Positions 12,152-20,760 of a DNA stretch of 64,000 bases are shown piece after piece. The DNA is taken from assembly GCA_035649635.1 (NCBI GenBank), contig DASRJE010000102.1, positions 1 through 64,000 on the forward strand, in the 5' to 3' direction. Numbering within the stretch: the first letter of the stretch is position 1; each line of letters begins with the position of its first letter. The notes under the pieces are model-generated. The model searched no databases. It saw nothing but the letters and a program-made list of their open reading frames with translations, and was not told the origin of the DNA. Both the position numbers and the translations under genes were made by a program. The stretch is from Gp6-AA40 sp035649635 (GTDB lineage Bacteria; Acidobacteriota; Vicinamibacteria; Vicinamibacterales; UBA2999).

Positions 12152-12160
12152 CGAGAGCGC
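12141..12160 (+). terminator. Hairpin spanning the stop codon of the PhoX-like gene
   Basis: GCGCTCTC (12141-12148) and GAGAGCGC (12153-12160) form an 8-bp perfect stem whose loop TAAC contains the TAA stop. There is no T-tract afterwards, so termination activity is uncertain; it may simply protect the 3' end of the mRNA. Confidence 0.4.
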
Positions 12161-12318
12161 GACGTTGTCAATTCCCAACTCCCAAGATCCAAGCCTCAAA
12201 GAAGAGACGCGGCCGGTCACGATGACGCCGCGTTCCTTGGAGATTACGGTTCTCTCCTTCGCATTGCAGATCTGTCAGGAGTGAAGTCGCCGTTTACCAG
12301 AAAACCACGGGAAATCGC

Positions 12319-12334
12319 TGGCACAATGACTGCA
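12319..12334 (+). promoter_or_regulatory. Possible sigma-54 promoter before the PilZ gene
   Basis: TGGCAC (12319-12324), five bases, then CTGCA (12330-12334) matches the -24/-12 consensus with one mismatch (C for T before TGC). The predicted transcript would start only a few bases before the GTG at 12348, so either the message is nearly leaderless, the gene starts at the later GTG (12366), or the match is chance. Confidence 0.3.
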
Positions 12335-12347
12335 TTTCGGTCGACGC

Positions 12348-13031
12348 GTGACTGATCGACCCCGAGTGATCGTTTCCCTCCCGAATCCCTTAGAAGCAAC
12401 GGCTGTCGCTGACTGGCTGCTTGCCGACGGATTCAATCCCGTTAAACGTTCGACCCCCCAGGCAGCCGCGGACGAAATGATCCTGCCGTTCGCGCTCCTC
12501 ATCGCGGATGTCTCGCACCGCCGGCTCCTGATGCAGAGTCGCGGTCGCAATCCGCTGATGCCCACGATACTTATCGGCAACGCCGCGACGGCCTCTTCCG
12601 GCGACACGCTCGGTGCCCAGACGATGTACCTGAGCCGCCCGATCGACCGCGCGATGTTCACGTGCTTCGTCGCGATGGCGATGCTGGACAGCCGGCCGGT
12701 CCGACGGTCGGTTCGAAAGTCGGTCAATCGCTTCGATGCGGTGGCCAACGGCGTCCCCACCCACATCGTCGATGTCAGCCTCGAAGGTCTGCGCCTCGAG
12801 ATGACGCGCGACAAACGCGCGGCCTTGCCGCCCTACTTCACCGTTCGCGTTCCTCTCGTCGGCGTTGCGGTGACTGTGCAGAGAATGTGGACGCAGTCTG
12901 CGGCGCGGCACGAGCCATCGGTCTGGTACGGTGGCGCGCTGTCGCAAAACCGATCTGCCATCATCCAGGCGTGGAGAACGTTCGTGGACACGGTTCCCGG
13001 TGCGTCTGATAGCCTGCTCGTCAATCCATAG
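12348..13031 (+). CDS. Receiver-like + PilZ domain protein
   Basis: 227 residues, GTG start (a later GTG at 12366 is possible). Residues about 5-110 resemble a response-regulator receiver fold: a hydrophobic strand with an Asp (FALLIADVSH, about 48-57) and a late YLSRPID in place of the usual K-P. Most acidic-pocket residues are not recognisable, so it is probably a pseudo-receiver. Residues about 118-220 look like PilZ, with an RxxxR-type motif (RRSVRK) and DVSLEG matching D/NxSxxG, which binds cyclic di-GMP. Such proteins act in motility, pilus or polysaccharide control. It is alone between PhoX-like and era. Confidence 0.72.
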   Translation: MTDRPRVIVSLPNPLEATAVADWLLADGFNPVKRSTPQAAADEMILPFALLIADVSHRRLLMQSRGRNPLMPTILIGNAATASSGDTLGAQTMYLSRPIDRAMFTCFVAMAMLDSRPVRRSVRKSVNRFDAVANGVPTHIVDVSLEGLRLEMTRDKRAALPPYFTVRVPLVGVAVTVQRMWTQSAARHEPSVWYGGALSQNRSAIIQAWRTFVDTVPGASDSLLVNP

Positions 13032-13036
13032 TCGCT

Positions 13037-13054
13037 GTCCGGCTGAAGCCGGAC
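13037..13054. terminator. Hairpin between convergent PilZ and era genes
   Basis: GTCCGGC-TGAA-GCCGGAC is a 7-bp GC-rich stem with a TGAA loop, followed by a smaller ACTAC/GTAGT hairpin. Its position in the 52-base convergent gap suits a bidirectional terminator, but no T-run follows. The TGAA loop is shared with the repeat at 4872. Confidence 0.45.
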
Positions 13055-13083
13055 ACTACGTTCGGTAGTGCTGACCGGTCCGG

Positions 13084-14016
13084 CTACGTCACGTTCCGGT
13101 TTTGCAGGTTGATTTCGTCGAGTACCCGCTCGTCGTTTCGCCATTCGGCCTTCACCTTGACGTGAAGATCCAGGAACACGCGCGACTCGAAATGCGCTTC
13201 TAACGCGATGCGGGCGGCCGATCCGATCTGCTTGATCATCTTGCCGCCCTTACCAACGACGATGGCTTTCTGGGATTCGCGCTCTACCAGGATCGTGCAG
13301 TAAAGCTTCAGAAGCGTCCCTTCACTTTCATCGAATCGATCGACCACAAGCGCCGTTGAAAACGGCAGCTCGTCGCGCGTGTGCTGAAGCACCTGCTCGC
13401 GAACGATCTCGGAGACAAAGAAGCGCTCCGTTTGATCGGTCAGGTAATCAGGGGGATAGAGCGGCTCGCCCTCGGGCAGGTATTGGAGGAACAGTCGCTC
13501 GAGTGTGGTGATGTTGGTCTCATCCAGCGCGGATACCGGCACGATTTCGGCGAACGGATGCGCCTGACGGTAGTGGTCGATTAGCGGCAGCAGGCGTGGC
13601 TTGGCAATGAGGTCAACCTTGCTCAGCACCAGGATGACGGGTGTCTTGACCTCTTTCACGACCTCCAACAGATAGCGATCGCCTGGACCCGATTTTACAG
13701 ACGCATCAACTACAAGGGCGGGCAGATCCACCTCCCGCATCGCCTCGAGCGCCACGTCGACCATGCGCACGTTCATGCGGTGTGTCGGCTTGTGGACACC
13801 CGGCGTGTCCACAAAGACAATCTGCCCCTCCGGAACTTGTCCCGCCGAAGCTGCCGAAGGCAGCGAGTGCGGATAGTTTTTCACCCCAACGACTCGCGTG
13901 CGTGTCGTCTGCGGCTTGTCCGAGACGATGGCGAGTTTCTGACCAACGATCCGATTGAGCAGGGTTGACTTACCAGCGTTCGGACGACCAATGAACGAGA
14001 CGAAACCGGCCTTCAT
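13084..14016 (-). CDS. era: GTPase Era
   Basis: 310 residues. G1 is GRPNAGKST (10-18), G3 DTPG, G4 SKVD, and the C-terminal KH domain contains VVGKGGKMIKQIG. Era binds the 3' end of 16S rRNA and is needed for 30S maturation. Its ATG overlaps the stop of the upstream CorC-like gene as ATGA (14013-14016), so it is the last gene of a phoH-ybeY-corC-era run that unites rRNA processing factors. Identification is firm. Confidence 0.97.
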   Translation of the reverse strand: MKAGFVSFIGRPNAGKSTLLNRIVGQKLAIVSDKPQTTRTRVVGVKNYPHSLPSAASAGQVPEGQIVFVDTPGVHKPTHRMNVRMVDVALEAMREVDLPALVVDASVKSGPGDRYLLEVVKEVKTPVILVLSKVDLIAKPRLLPLIDHYRQAHPFAEIVPVSALDETNITTLERLFLQYLPEGEPLYPPDYLTDQTERFFVSEIVREQVLQHTRDELPFSTALVVDRFDESEGTLLKLYCTILVERESQKAIVVGKGGKMIKQIGSAARIALEAHFESRVFLDLHVKVKAEWRNDERVLDEINLQNRNVT

Positions 14017-15242
14017 TGTTCCGCGGTCGCGGTCGCATCTTTCCGTCGGCGCACGCGAACCTTGGTGACACGGCGGCGCTCGACCTCGAGCACTTCGAAC
14101 GACAGCCCGTCGAGATCGACGATCTCGCCGACGTACGGCATGCGCCCGAGCGAGGACAGCACGTATCCCCCAACGGTTTCGAACCCTTCGCGCTCGATCT
14201 CGACGCCGAGGCGATCCCGCACCTCGTCGACGCTGACTTTGCCGCTGAAGACGAACACGCCGTCGCCTTCCTCGGTCACTGTTTCGCTCTCGACGTCGTA
14301 CTCGTCACGGATTTCGCCGACGATCTCCTCGAGCAGATCCTCCACTGTCACCAGACCGGCGGTTCCGCCGTACTCGTCGACCACAATTGCCATCTGTGCC
14401 TGACGACGTTGCATCTCCTTGAGCAACTCCGAGACGCGCTTGCTTTCCGGCACGAAGTACGCCGATCGCATCATCGTCGTCAGCGGCGGTTCGGCTCCCG
14501 GGGGCAGCGCCACGAGATCCTTCACGAACACGATGCCCAGGATGTTGTCGAAGTTCTCACGAAAAACGGGCATTCGTGAGTACTGCTCTTCCCGGAAGAG
14601 CGTGCGCAGATCCTGAATTGTTGCGTCGCCGCGGATGGCGACAATATCGGGCCGCGGCGTCATCACTTCACGGACCACCGTCTCGGTGAAGTCGACGATC
14701 GACTGCAGCAGCTCTCGCCCTTCCTCTTGAGAAATCGTACCCTGCTCCTGCTCACCTTCCTTCGCCGGTGCCTGCGCCGAGGCATCCGTCGTCCCGTTCG
14801 GTATCTCGCGCCGCACACCAATCACGCGCAGGATGGTCGCCGTCACTGGCGTGAGCAGCTGCGCGACGGGATGGAAAACTGGCAGCAGCACGTCCAGCAC
14901 ACCTTCCGGATCGCGACGCACGATCAACATCGGCAAGACGTGTTCGCACACGACGACAAACGCAACGAGCGAGACGATGAACGTGGTAACCGAGAGGCTG
15001 TCGTGGATGTCGCTGAGCCGTGCGATGAGCGCGCCCGCGAGCACCGTGCACAAGCCGATCAGCACGCGGACCGGGACGAAGAGTTGAAGCGGATCGTCGA
15101 GGTAATGGCCGAGGCGATCGTCGCGGCCGCCGCGTTCGGCCATCAGGCGCAACGAGAGGCGCATAAGGGCACTGAACGCCGCCTGTACCACGCCCAGAAA
15201 CACCGTGGCACACCCGAGGAGGAACAGCGCAAGTGGAGTCAT
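14013..15242 (-). CDS. CNNM/CorC-HlyC family membrane protein with CBS domains
   Basis: 409 residues. About 140 N-terminal residues contain hydrophobic segments (LALFLLGCATVFLGVVQAAF; VLIGLCTVLAGALIA; SVTTFIVSLVAFVVVCEHVLPM) of the DUF21/CNNM type. Two CBS domains follow (REVMTPRPDIVAIRGD..., VDEYGGTAGLVTVEDLLEEIVGEI), then the C-terminal CorC_HlyC domain. Relatives (CorC, YbeX, YfjD, CNNM) are tied to Mg2+ efflux or sensing; the hemolysin name is historical. It overlaps ybeY upstream and era downstream with ATGA junctions. Confidence 0.9.
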   Translation of the reverse strand: MTPLALFLLGCATVFLGVVQAAFSALMRLSLRLMAERGGRDDRLGHYLDDPLQLFVPVRVLIGLCTVLAGALIARLSDIHDSLSVTTFIVSLVAFVVVCEHVLPMLIVRRDPEGVLDVLLPVFHPVAQLLTPVTATILRVIGVRREIPNGTTDASAQAPAKEGEQEQGTISQEEGRELLQSIVDFTETVVREVMTPRPDIVAIRGDATIQDLRTLFREEQYSRMPVFRENFDNILGIVFVKDLVALPPGAEPPLTTMMRSAYFVPESKRVSELLKEMQRRQAQMAIVVDEYGGTAGLVTVEDLLEEIVGEIRDEYDVESETVTEEGDGVFVFSGKVSVDEVRDRLGVEIEREGFETVGGYVLSSLGRMPYVGEIVDLDGLSFEVLEVERRRVTKVRVRRRKDATATAEQ

Positions 15243-15691
15243 CCTCGACCCCGCTCGATCAGACCTTCGTGCAAGCCACCCTTCCGGCGCAGACGACGCT
15301 CGATCCGGGCCATCCGGCCGTCATCTCGCTCGTGATCATAGCCAAGAAGGTGCAGGAGGCCGTGAAGCGCAAGTATCCGGAGCTCGGCCTGGACCGGGTG
15401 TCCGGCCTGAAGGGCCTGACGCCGCGCAACTCCGCTGGCAATCACGACTTCGCCCAGAAAACCGGGCTCGTCCGCGGGGAACGAGAGCACGTCCGTCGGG
15501 ACATCCTTCGCACGATACCTTGCGTTGAGCTTGCGAATGCGCGCGTCTGAAACGAGCGCCACCACTACGGTACCCCTCGCCGTCCTGGGGGCGATCGCCT
15601 GGAGCCAGCGGGCCAGGCCGGGCGCCCGAAGACGAACGGCGGTCACCACCTCCACGGCAAGGGATGACGCGCCGCCGCTACGAGCGGCCAT
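15239..15691 (-). CDS. ybeY: Endoribonuclease YbeY
   Basis: 150 residues from ATG 15691. The frame is open further upstream, but that part lies inside phoH and has no family similarity. The zinc-binding signature HGLLHLLGYDH (H-x3-H-x5-H) is intact, preceded by DVLSFPADEP and LGEVVIAS. YbeY is a single-strand-specific RNase required for 16S rRNA 3'-end maturation and 70S quality control. The start overlaps the phoH stop by 14 bases, and the stop overlaps the CorC-like start as ATGA. The phoH-ybeY pairing is conserved in bacteria. Confidence 0.93.
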   Translation of the reverse strand: MAARSGGASSLAVEVVTAVRLRAPGLARWLQAIAPRTARGTVVVALVSDARIRKLNARYRAKDVPTDVLSFPADEPGFLGEVVIASGVARRQALQAGHPVQAELRILALHGLLHLLGYDHERDDGRMARIERRLRRKGGLHEGLIERGRG

Positions 15692-16649
15692 CGCCGCTGC
15701 GCCCGGCAGAGAGTGCGTCGTAGGCCCGGACGATTTGCTGCACCAGCTTGTGGCGAACGACGTCAGTGTCATCGAAGTAGATGAAGCCAATGCCTTCGAT
15801 GTCCTTGACGATCCGCAGGGCCTCGACCAGGCCGGAGGTACGTGGATTCGGCAGATCGATCTGCGTGATATCGCCGGTGACCACCGCCTTCGATCCGAAA
15901 CCGAGTCGCGTCAGGAACATCTTCATCTGCTCGGACGTCGTGTTCTGCGCCTCGTCGAGGATCACGAAGGCGTCGTTCAATGTGCGGCCGCGCATGAATG
16001 CGATGGGCGCGACTTCGATCGTGCCGCGCTCGACCAATCGCGTTGCGCGCTCGGTGTCCATCATGTCGTACAGCGCATCGTAGAGCGGACGCAGATACGG
16101 ATTGACCTTTTCCTGTAAGTCTCCTGGAAGGAAGCCCAGTTTCTCACCGGCTTCAACGGCCGGCCTTGCCAGGATGATGCGACTCACCTTCTTGGCGACG
16201 AGATAACTTACAGCCTGCGCCATCGCGAGGTAGGTCTTGCCCGTGCCCGCGGGACCAACGCCGAAGACGATGTCGTAGCGTTCGATGGCGTCCAGGTAAC
16301 GGCGCTGGTTGGTGCTCTTCGGGTTCACACGGCGGCGTGTCCCCTCAGGCTGCTTCTGGCCCTCGCGCAGGAAGTAATGGCGCAGGTCGACGCTGTCATC
16401 GTTGACCATCAGCCGCACCGCTGTCTTGACGTCGCCGTTCTTCAGCTCATACCCCTCGGAAATCAGACCGACCAACTGGTCGAAAATGCGCTCCACTTTC
16501 TGTTCGGCGGACCGTTCTCCTTCGACGATGAGCTCGTCTCCCTGGGTACGGATCTGGACGCCAAGGGCGGACTCGATGTGCTTGAGGTTGCCGTCGTGCG
16601 CCCCGTAGAGCGTCTCGAGTCCTTCCTGCGGAAGCGCGATCTTTTTCAT
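15678..16649 (-). CDS. phoH: PhoH-family ATPase/RNA helicase-like protein
   Basis: 323 residues. An N-terminal KH-like domain (HDGNLKHIESALGVQI, about 18-75) precedes the PhoH ATPase. Walker A is GPAGTGKT and Walker B FVILDEAQNT, followed by TRLGFGSKAVVTGD. PhoH/YbeZ proteins bind RNA and partner YbeY in rRNA processing, which the overlapping ybeY gene supports. A strong inverted repeat separates it from aspS upstream. Confidence 0.93.
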   Translation of the reverse strand: MKKIALPQEGLETLYGAHDGNLKHIESALGVQIRTQGDELIVEGERSAEQKVERIFDQLVGLISEGYELKNGDVKTAVRLMVNDDSVDLRHYFLREGQKQPEGTRRRVNPKSTNQRRYLDAIERYDIVFGVGPAGTGKTYLAMAQAVSYLVAKKVSRIILARPAVEAGEKLGFLPGDLQEKVNPYLRPLYDALYDMMDTERATRLVERGTIEVAPIAFMRGRTLNDAFVILDEAQNTTSEQMKMFLTRLGFGSKAVVTGDITQIDLPNPRTSGLVEALRIVKDIEGIGFIYFDDTDVVRHKLVQQIVRAYDALSAGRSGDGRS

Positions 16650-16657
16650 GCGTCAAA

Positions 16658-16712
16658 GACACCGGGTGTGAATTTCCCGGCAAGACACGAGTGGAAAATC
16701 ACACCCGGTGTC
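16658..16712. repeat. 14-bp perfect inverted repeat between aspS and phoH
   Basis: Arms GACACCGGGTGTGA (16658-16671) and TCACACCCGGTGTC (16699-16712) pair perfectly around a 27-base loop, filling the gap from the aspS stop to just before the phoH ATG. Read on the minus strand it ends in TTTGACG, a weak T-run. It could be an attenuator, a processing site or a dispersed palindrome. Confidence 0.75.
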
Positions 16713-18489
16713 ATGATTTCCGAATCTGTAGATGCAATTCCCGTAACTGTTTCTGATCCACGGCCGAAGGAGCATCCGACATCAGGTCGACCGCGGCGGC
16801 CGTTTTGGGAAACGCAATCACTTCGCGGATCGAACTTTCACTGCCAAGGATCGCGGCAATGCGATCCAGCCCGAGGGCAATGCCCCCATGTGGTGGTGTC
16901 CCGTATTCCAGCGCCTCCAGGAAGAAGCCAAAGCGAAGCTTCGCCTCCTCATCGCTGATGTTCAGCAGCGAGAAGATCCTCCGCTGCGTATCCGCGTCGT
17001 GAATTCGAATGCTGCCGCCGCCAATCTCGCTGCCATTGAGCACCAGGTCGTACGCTTTTGCACGCGCTGCGCCAGGCTGGGAGTCGAGCTTGCCGATGTC
17101 ATCGTCGAGCGGCGACGTAAAGGGGTGGTGCATCGAGACGTAACGCTTCTCTTCAGCGTCCCACTCGAGAAGTGGAAAGTCCACGACCCAGGTAAAAGCA
17201 AACCTGTCGGTATCGAGCAGCCCGTTCTTCCTAGCGAGCGCGAGCCGGAGCTGCCCAAGCAGTTTGGACGTCGCATCCGGTTCGCCAGCGGCGACGAGAA
17301 GCAGGCCACCCTGCTGGACGCCTGCGGTATCGAGGACGCCGCGCACTGATTCCTCGCCGAGCGCCTTCATGATCGAGCTCGTCACCGTCCCGTCGTCGGC
17401 GCGGCGAGCCCATACAAGACCCGTCGCTCCCATGGCCTTGGCCTGATCGACGATGCCGTCGACTTCGCTGCGGGAATAGCCGCCGGCGTTGGGGACGACG
17501 AAGCCGCGCACCGTTCCACCGTTCGCCACGATCTCCTTGAAGACCCGGAAGCTGGACTCCCTGAAGAACTCGCGCAGATCCTGGATCGGCATGCCGCATC
17601 GGAGGTCAGGCTTGTCGGAGCCGTACTTCGCGATGGCCTCCGTGTACGCCATCCGGGGGAACGGTGTCTGAATTTCGCGTCCGACGACGGCAAAGATATC
17701 GCGCATCAGCGGTTCGATGATCCCAAAGATGGTGTCCGGCCGCGCGAATGACATCTCCACGTCGACCTGCGTGAACTCGGGCTGGCGATCGGCGCGCAGG
17801 TCTTCATCGCGAAAGCATTTGCAGATCTGAACGTAGCGGTCCATGCCGGCAATCATCAGGATCTGTTTGAAAATTTGCGGCGACTGCGGCAGCGCGAAGA
17901 ATTCGCCCGGATGGACGCGGCTCGGCACCAGATAGTCGCGCGCGCCTTCGGGCGTGGACTTGGTCAGGATCGGCGTCTCGATTTCGAGGAATCCATTCGC
18001 GTCGAAATACTTCCGGATCGCGGTCGTGAGCTTGTGGCGCAGGATGATGTTGCTCTGGAGCCTTGGCCTGCGCAGGTCAAGATATCGGTACTTGAGGCGG
18101 ACGTCTTCCGAGACCGGTGAATCATCAGCGATCGGGAACGGTGGTGTTTTCGCTTCGTTGAGCACCGTCAACTGACGCACGACGACTTCGACCTCGCCGG
18201 TCGGAATCTTTGCGTTCACGGTCTCCGCAGATCGGCGACGGACCTGACCGCGCACACCCACGACGTATTCCGAGCGCAGGCGCTTGGCCTTGGCCATCAG
18301 CGTCTCCTCGTCCTTGTCGAAGACCACCTGTGCCACGCCAGCGCGATCGCGCACGTCGATGAACAGCAAGCCGCCCAGGTCGCGAACCCGATGAACCCAC
18401 CCGAGCAGCACGACGTCAGCCCCGACGTCGTTCGCCCGGAGCGCCCCACAGGTGTGTGTGCGGGTCAGGTCGCCCAGTTGCTCAGCCAC
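16711..18489 (-). CDS. aspS: Aspartyl-tRNA synthetase
   Basis: 592 residues, bacterial-type AspRS. The N-terminal OB anticodon-binding domain (VLLGWVHRVRDLGGLLFIDVRDR) is followed by class II motifs: FLEIETPILTKSTPEGARDYLVPSR, FRDEDLRADRQPEFTQVD (motif 2) and GIALGLDRIAAIL (motif 3). The bacterial GAD insertion lies between. It charges tRNA-Asp, and possibly tRNA-Asn if the organism uses GatCAB; this cannot be decided here. GTG start; it overlaps the hisS stop by 8 bases (GTGGCTGA). Confidence 0.97.
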   Translation of the reverse strand: MAEQLGDLTRTHTCGALRANDVGADVVLLGWVHRVRDLGGLLFIDVRDRAGVAQVVFDKDEETLMAKAKRLRSEYVVGVRGQVRRRSAETVNAKIPTGEVEVVVRQLTVLNEAKTPPFPIADDSPVSEDVRLKYRYLDLRRPRLQSNIILRHKLTTAIRKYFDANGFLEIETPILTKSTPEGARDYLVPSRVHPGEFFALPQSPQIFKQILMIAGMDRYVQICKCFRDEDLRADRQPEFTQVDVEMSFARPDTIFGIIEPLMRDIFAVVGREIQTPFPRMAYTEAIAKYGSDKPDLRCGMPIQDLREFFRESSFRVFKEIVANGGTVRGFVVPNAGGYSRSEVDGIVDQAKAMGATGLVWARRADDGTVTSSIMKALGEESVRGVLDTAGVQQGGLLLVAAGEPDATSKLLGQLRLALARKNGLLDTDRFAFTWVVDFPLLEWDAEEKRYVSMHHPFTSPLDDDIGKLDSQPGAARAKAYDLVLNGSEIGGGSIRIHDADTQRRIFSLLNISDEEAKLRFGFFLEALEYGTPPHGGIALGLDRIAAILGSESSIREVIAFPKTAAAVDLMSDAPSAVDQKQLRELHLQIRKS

Positions 18490-19807
18490 GTTGCCTCAGT
18501 TCCTCGAGAATGGCGCCGCCGGCGGCGGCTTGGTCGTAGGTTGCCTGCGTCTGCGCGGAGAGGTTCTTCACCGTTACCGTCCCCGCCGCAATCTCGTTGC
18601 CCCCGAGGATGGCCACGAAGGGAATCGCCAGAGAATCAGCGTACTTGATTTGTTTGCCGATCTTGTCGGCATCTGGATAGACCAGGACGCGCAGCCCGCA
18701 CTGGCGTAACACCCGTGCAACTCGCAAGGCATGTGGCGCATCCGCGGCGTCGAAGACGGCCATCATCACGTCGGCGGCCGTGGTCGTGAGGTTCGGCGGG
18801 AACATCCCACGTTCCCCCATCACGACAAGGATCCGTTCCAGGCCCAACGAGAATCCACAGGCCGCCACACTCTGACCGAGGAACATGCCAACGAGGTTGT
18901 CGTACCGACCCCCACCGCCCAGGCTGCCGGCGAGATCCGGCACGGTGATCTCCATAATCGCGCCCGTGTAGTACGACAGGCCTCGCGCCAGGCTCGGATC
19001 GAAACGAAGTCGTGTTGCCGCACTCGTTCCCTGGGAATGGGCAAAGATGGCCTCGACGTTCTCGAAGGCCGCCACGCCCGCTTCATCGCCGAGGACGTTG
19101 CGAGTCTGATCGCGCTGTTTCGTCAGCAGTTCGAACAACTCGAGGAGTCTGGCCGCGGCCGCCGATTCGACGCCGCGCGCGCGCATCTCACCCTTCACGC
19201 CATCGGGGCCGATCTTGTCCAGCTTGTCCACGGCCACGAGCGCTGTCCCGTGGAGCGATTCCGCAATCCCGGCCGCATTCAGTATCGATGTCAGCAGCTG
19301 CCGGTGATTGAGACGGATGATGAAGTCTGTGAATCCGAGCTCGGTCAGGGCATCCGAAACCGCCGCGCACACTTCAGCCTCGATCACTGGAGAAGTCGAA
19401 CCGAGCGAGTCGACGTCGCATTGACAGAACTCGCGGAAGCGGCCGCGCGCCGGCCGATCCGCGCGCCATACCGGTTGAATCTGGTACCGCTTGAAAAGCC
19501 GTGGCAGCTTGCTTTGATACTGGGCAACCACGCGCGCAAGCGGAACCGTCAGGTCGTAGCGCAGCGCCAAATCCGCCTGCCCGCTCGCCTCGTGCTCTCC
19601 TCGTTTGAGGATCTTGAAGATGAGCTGATTGCCTTCCTCGCCGTACTTCCCCATCAAGGTCTCGAGATTCTCCACGGCCGGCGTTTCGAGCGGCTCGAAA
19701 CCGTAGCGCTCGTACACACGACGAATCACGCCGATGACGTATTCGCGGCGCCGGATGTCCTCCGGGAGAAAGTCGCGCATGCCGCGCGCAGGTTCAGTGC
19801 GCGGCAT
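18482..19807 (-). CDS. hisS: Histidyl-tRNA synthetase
   Basis: 441 residues. Begins PRTEPARGMRDFLPED, then motif 1, the motif-2 region FKRYQIQPVWRADRPARGRFREFCQCD, the histidine-specific LARGLSYYTGAIMEI and motif 3 GFSLGLERILVVM. The C-terminal anticodon domain ends the protein. It charges tRNA-His in the cytoplasm. It is co-transcribed with aspS (8-base overlap), a frequent pairing. A TATAAT box lies about 60 bases before the ATG start. Confidence 0.97.
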   Translation of the reverse strand: MPRTEPARGMRDFLPEDIRRREYVIGVIRRVYERYGFEPLETPAVENLETLMGKYGEEGNQLIFKILKRGEHEASGQADLALRYDLTVPLARVVAQYQSKLPRLFKRYQIQPVWRADRPARGRFREFCQCDVDSLGSTSPVIEAEVCAAVSDALTELGFTDFIIRLNHRQLLTSILNAAGIAESLHGTALVAVDKLDKIGPDGVKGEMRARGVESAAAARLLELFELLTKQRDQTRNVLGDEAGVAAFENVEAIFAHSQGTSAATRLRFDPSLARGLSYYTGAIMEITVPDLAGSLGGGGRYDNLVGMFLGQSVAACGFSLGLERILVVMGERGMFPPNLTTTAADVMMAVFDAADAPHALRVARVLRQCGLRVLVYPDADKIGKQIKYADSLAIPFVAILGGNEIAAGTVTVKNLSAQTQATYDQAAAGGAILEELRQRG

Positions 19808-19867
19808 CTAGGCAGGATTGCAGTAAAGCGGGCGGCGAGTTCGAACGAAGTCGAGCATCTTCTACTA

Positions 19868-19873
19868 ATTATA
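19868..19873 (-). promoter_or_regulatory. Candidate -10 box for hisS-aspS
   Basis: TATAAT on the minus strand, about 60 bases upstream of the hisS ATG. No convincing -35 hexamer is found at the usual spacing, where the upstream side is occupied by a dispersed repeat. Confidence 0.4.
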
Positions 19874-19889
19874 CGAGGCCGCCGAACCC

Positions 19890-19950
19890 GGAACCTGGAG
19901 CCCCGAACCTGGAACGGACAAATACCGAGTCCCGAGCCCCGGATCCGAGC
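19890..19950. repeat. Dispersed repeat (GGAACCTGGAGCCC...GAACCTGGAAC)
   Basis: The 26 bases at 19890-19915 match 49200-49225 with a single difference. Further CCCGAG/CCCGAGCC-like short units continue to about 19950. It fills the dcd-hisS gap and is non-coding. Confidence 0.7.
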
Positions 19951-20508
19951 CTACAGCCGCGGCAGCGTCAGCCCCTGCTGTTTCTGATACTTGCCCTTTT
20001 TATCCGCGTAAGACACTTCGCAGGCTTCGTCACTCTGGAAGAACAGCACCTGCGAGATCCCCTCGTTGGCGTAGACCTTTGCCGGCAGCGGCGTCGTGTT
20101 CGAGATCTCGAGCGTGACGAAGCCTTCCCACTCCGGCTCGAACGGTGTGACGTTCACGATCAGGCCGCACCGCGCGTAGGTTGACTTGCCAACGCAGACC
20201 GTCAAGACGTCGCGCGGGATGCGAAAGTACTCGACCGTCTTGGCCAGCGCGAACGAGTTCGGCGGAATGATGCAGACGTCGGTCTTCATATCAACGAACG
20301 AGCGGTCGTCGAAATTCTTCGGGTCGACGACCGTGTTGTTGATGTTGGTGAAGACCTTGAACTCGTCAGCCACGCGGATGTCATAGCCGTACGACGAGAG
20401 CCCGTACGAAATCACCCCCTGGCGCACCTGACGATCCTCGAACGGCTCGATCATGCCGTGCTCGAGTGCCATGCGCTTGATCCACCTGTCGGATTTGATC
20501 GAGGGCAT
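19951..20508 (-). CDS. dcd: dCTP deaminase
   Basis: 185 residues, the typical bacterial length. Contains LSSYGYDIRVADEFKVF, FALAKTVEYFRIP, GKSTYARCGLIVNVTPFEPEWEG (the KSxxAR and catalytic Glu region) and the C-terminal GKYQKQQGLTLPRL tail that closes over substrate. It deaminates dCTP to dUTP for thymidylate synthesis. ATG start. It sits between the hisS-aspS run and a short DUF2905 gene on the same strand. Confidence 0.95.
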   Translation of the reverse strand: MPSIKSDRWIKRMALEHGMIEPFEDRQVRQGVISYGLSSYGYDIRVADEFKVFTNINNTVVDPKNFDDRSFVDMKTDVCIIPPNSFALAKTVEYFRIPRDVLTVCVGKSTYARCGLIVNVTPFEPEWEGFVTLEISNTTPLPAKVYANEGISQVLFFQSDEACEVSYADKKGKYQKQQGLTLPRL

Positions 20509-20555
20509 TCTCTGTGTCTTTCGGCTTTGGTTCTGCGTTCCTGGTTCCGTGTTGG

Positions 20556-20753
20556 CTACCGTCGCCCCAATAGCATCATGACGAGCATGAGCACGATGCT
20601 GGCAATAATGGACGAGGCGAGCGGGAAGTAGAAGGTGAAATTCCCTCTGCGAATGGTGAAGTCACCTGGCAGCCGGCCAATCGGCAGCCCGAGCGTCATC
20701 AGGACGCCAACCCCGGCAACGAGAAGACCCAGGACAATGAGTGTTCGCCCCAC
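20556..20753 (-). CDS. DUF2905 family small membrane protein
   Basis: 65 residues, GTG start. Two hydrophobic segments (about 4-24 and 42-62) flank the family signature GLPIGRLPGDFTIRRGNFTFYFPL. DUF2905 proteins are tiny inner-membrane proteins of unknown role and occur widely in bacteria. It starts seven bases after the ndk stop, so the two are probably co-transcribed. Confidence 0.88.
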   Translation of the reverse strand: MGRTLIVLGLLVAGVGVLMTLGLPIGRLPGDFTIRRGNFTFYFPLASSIIASIVLMLVMMLLGRR

Positions 20754-20760
20754 GTCAGTC

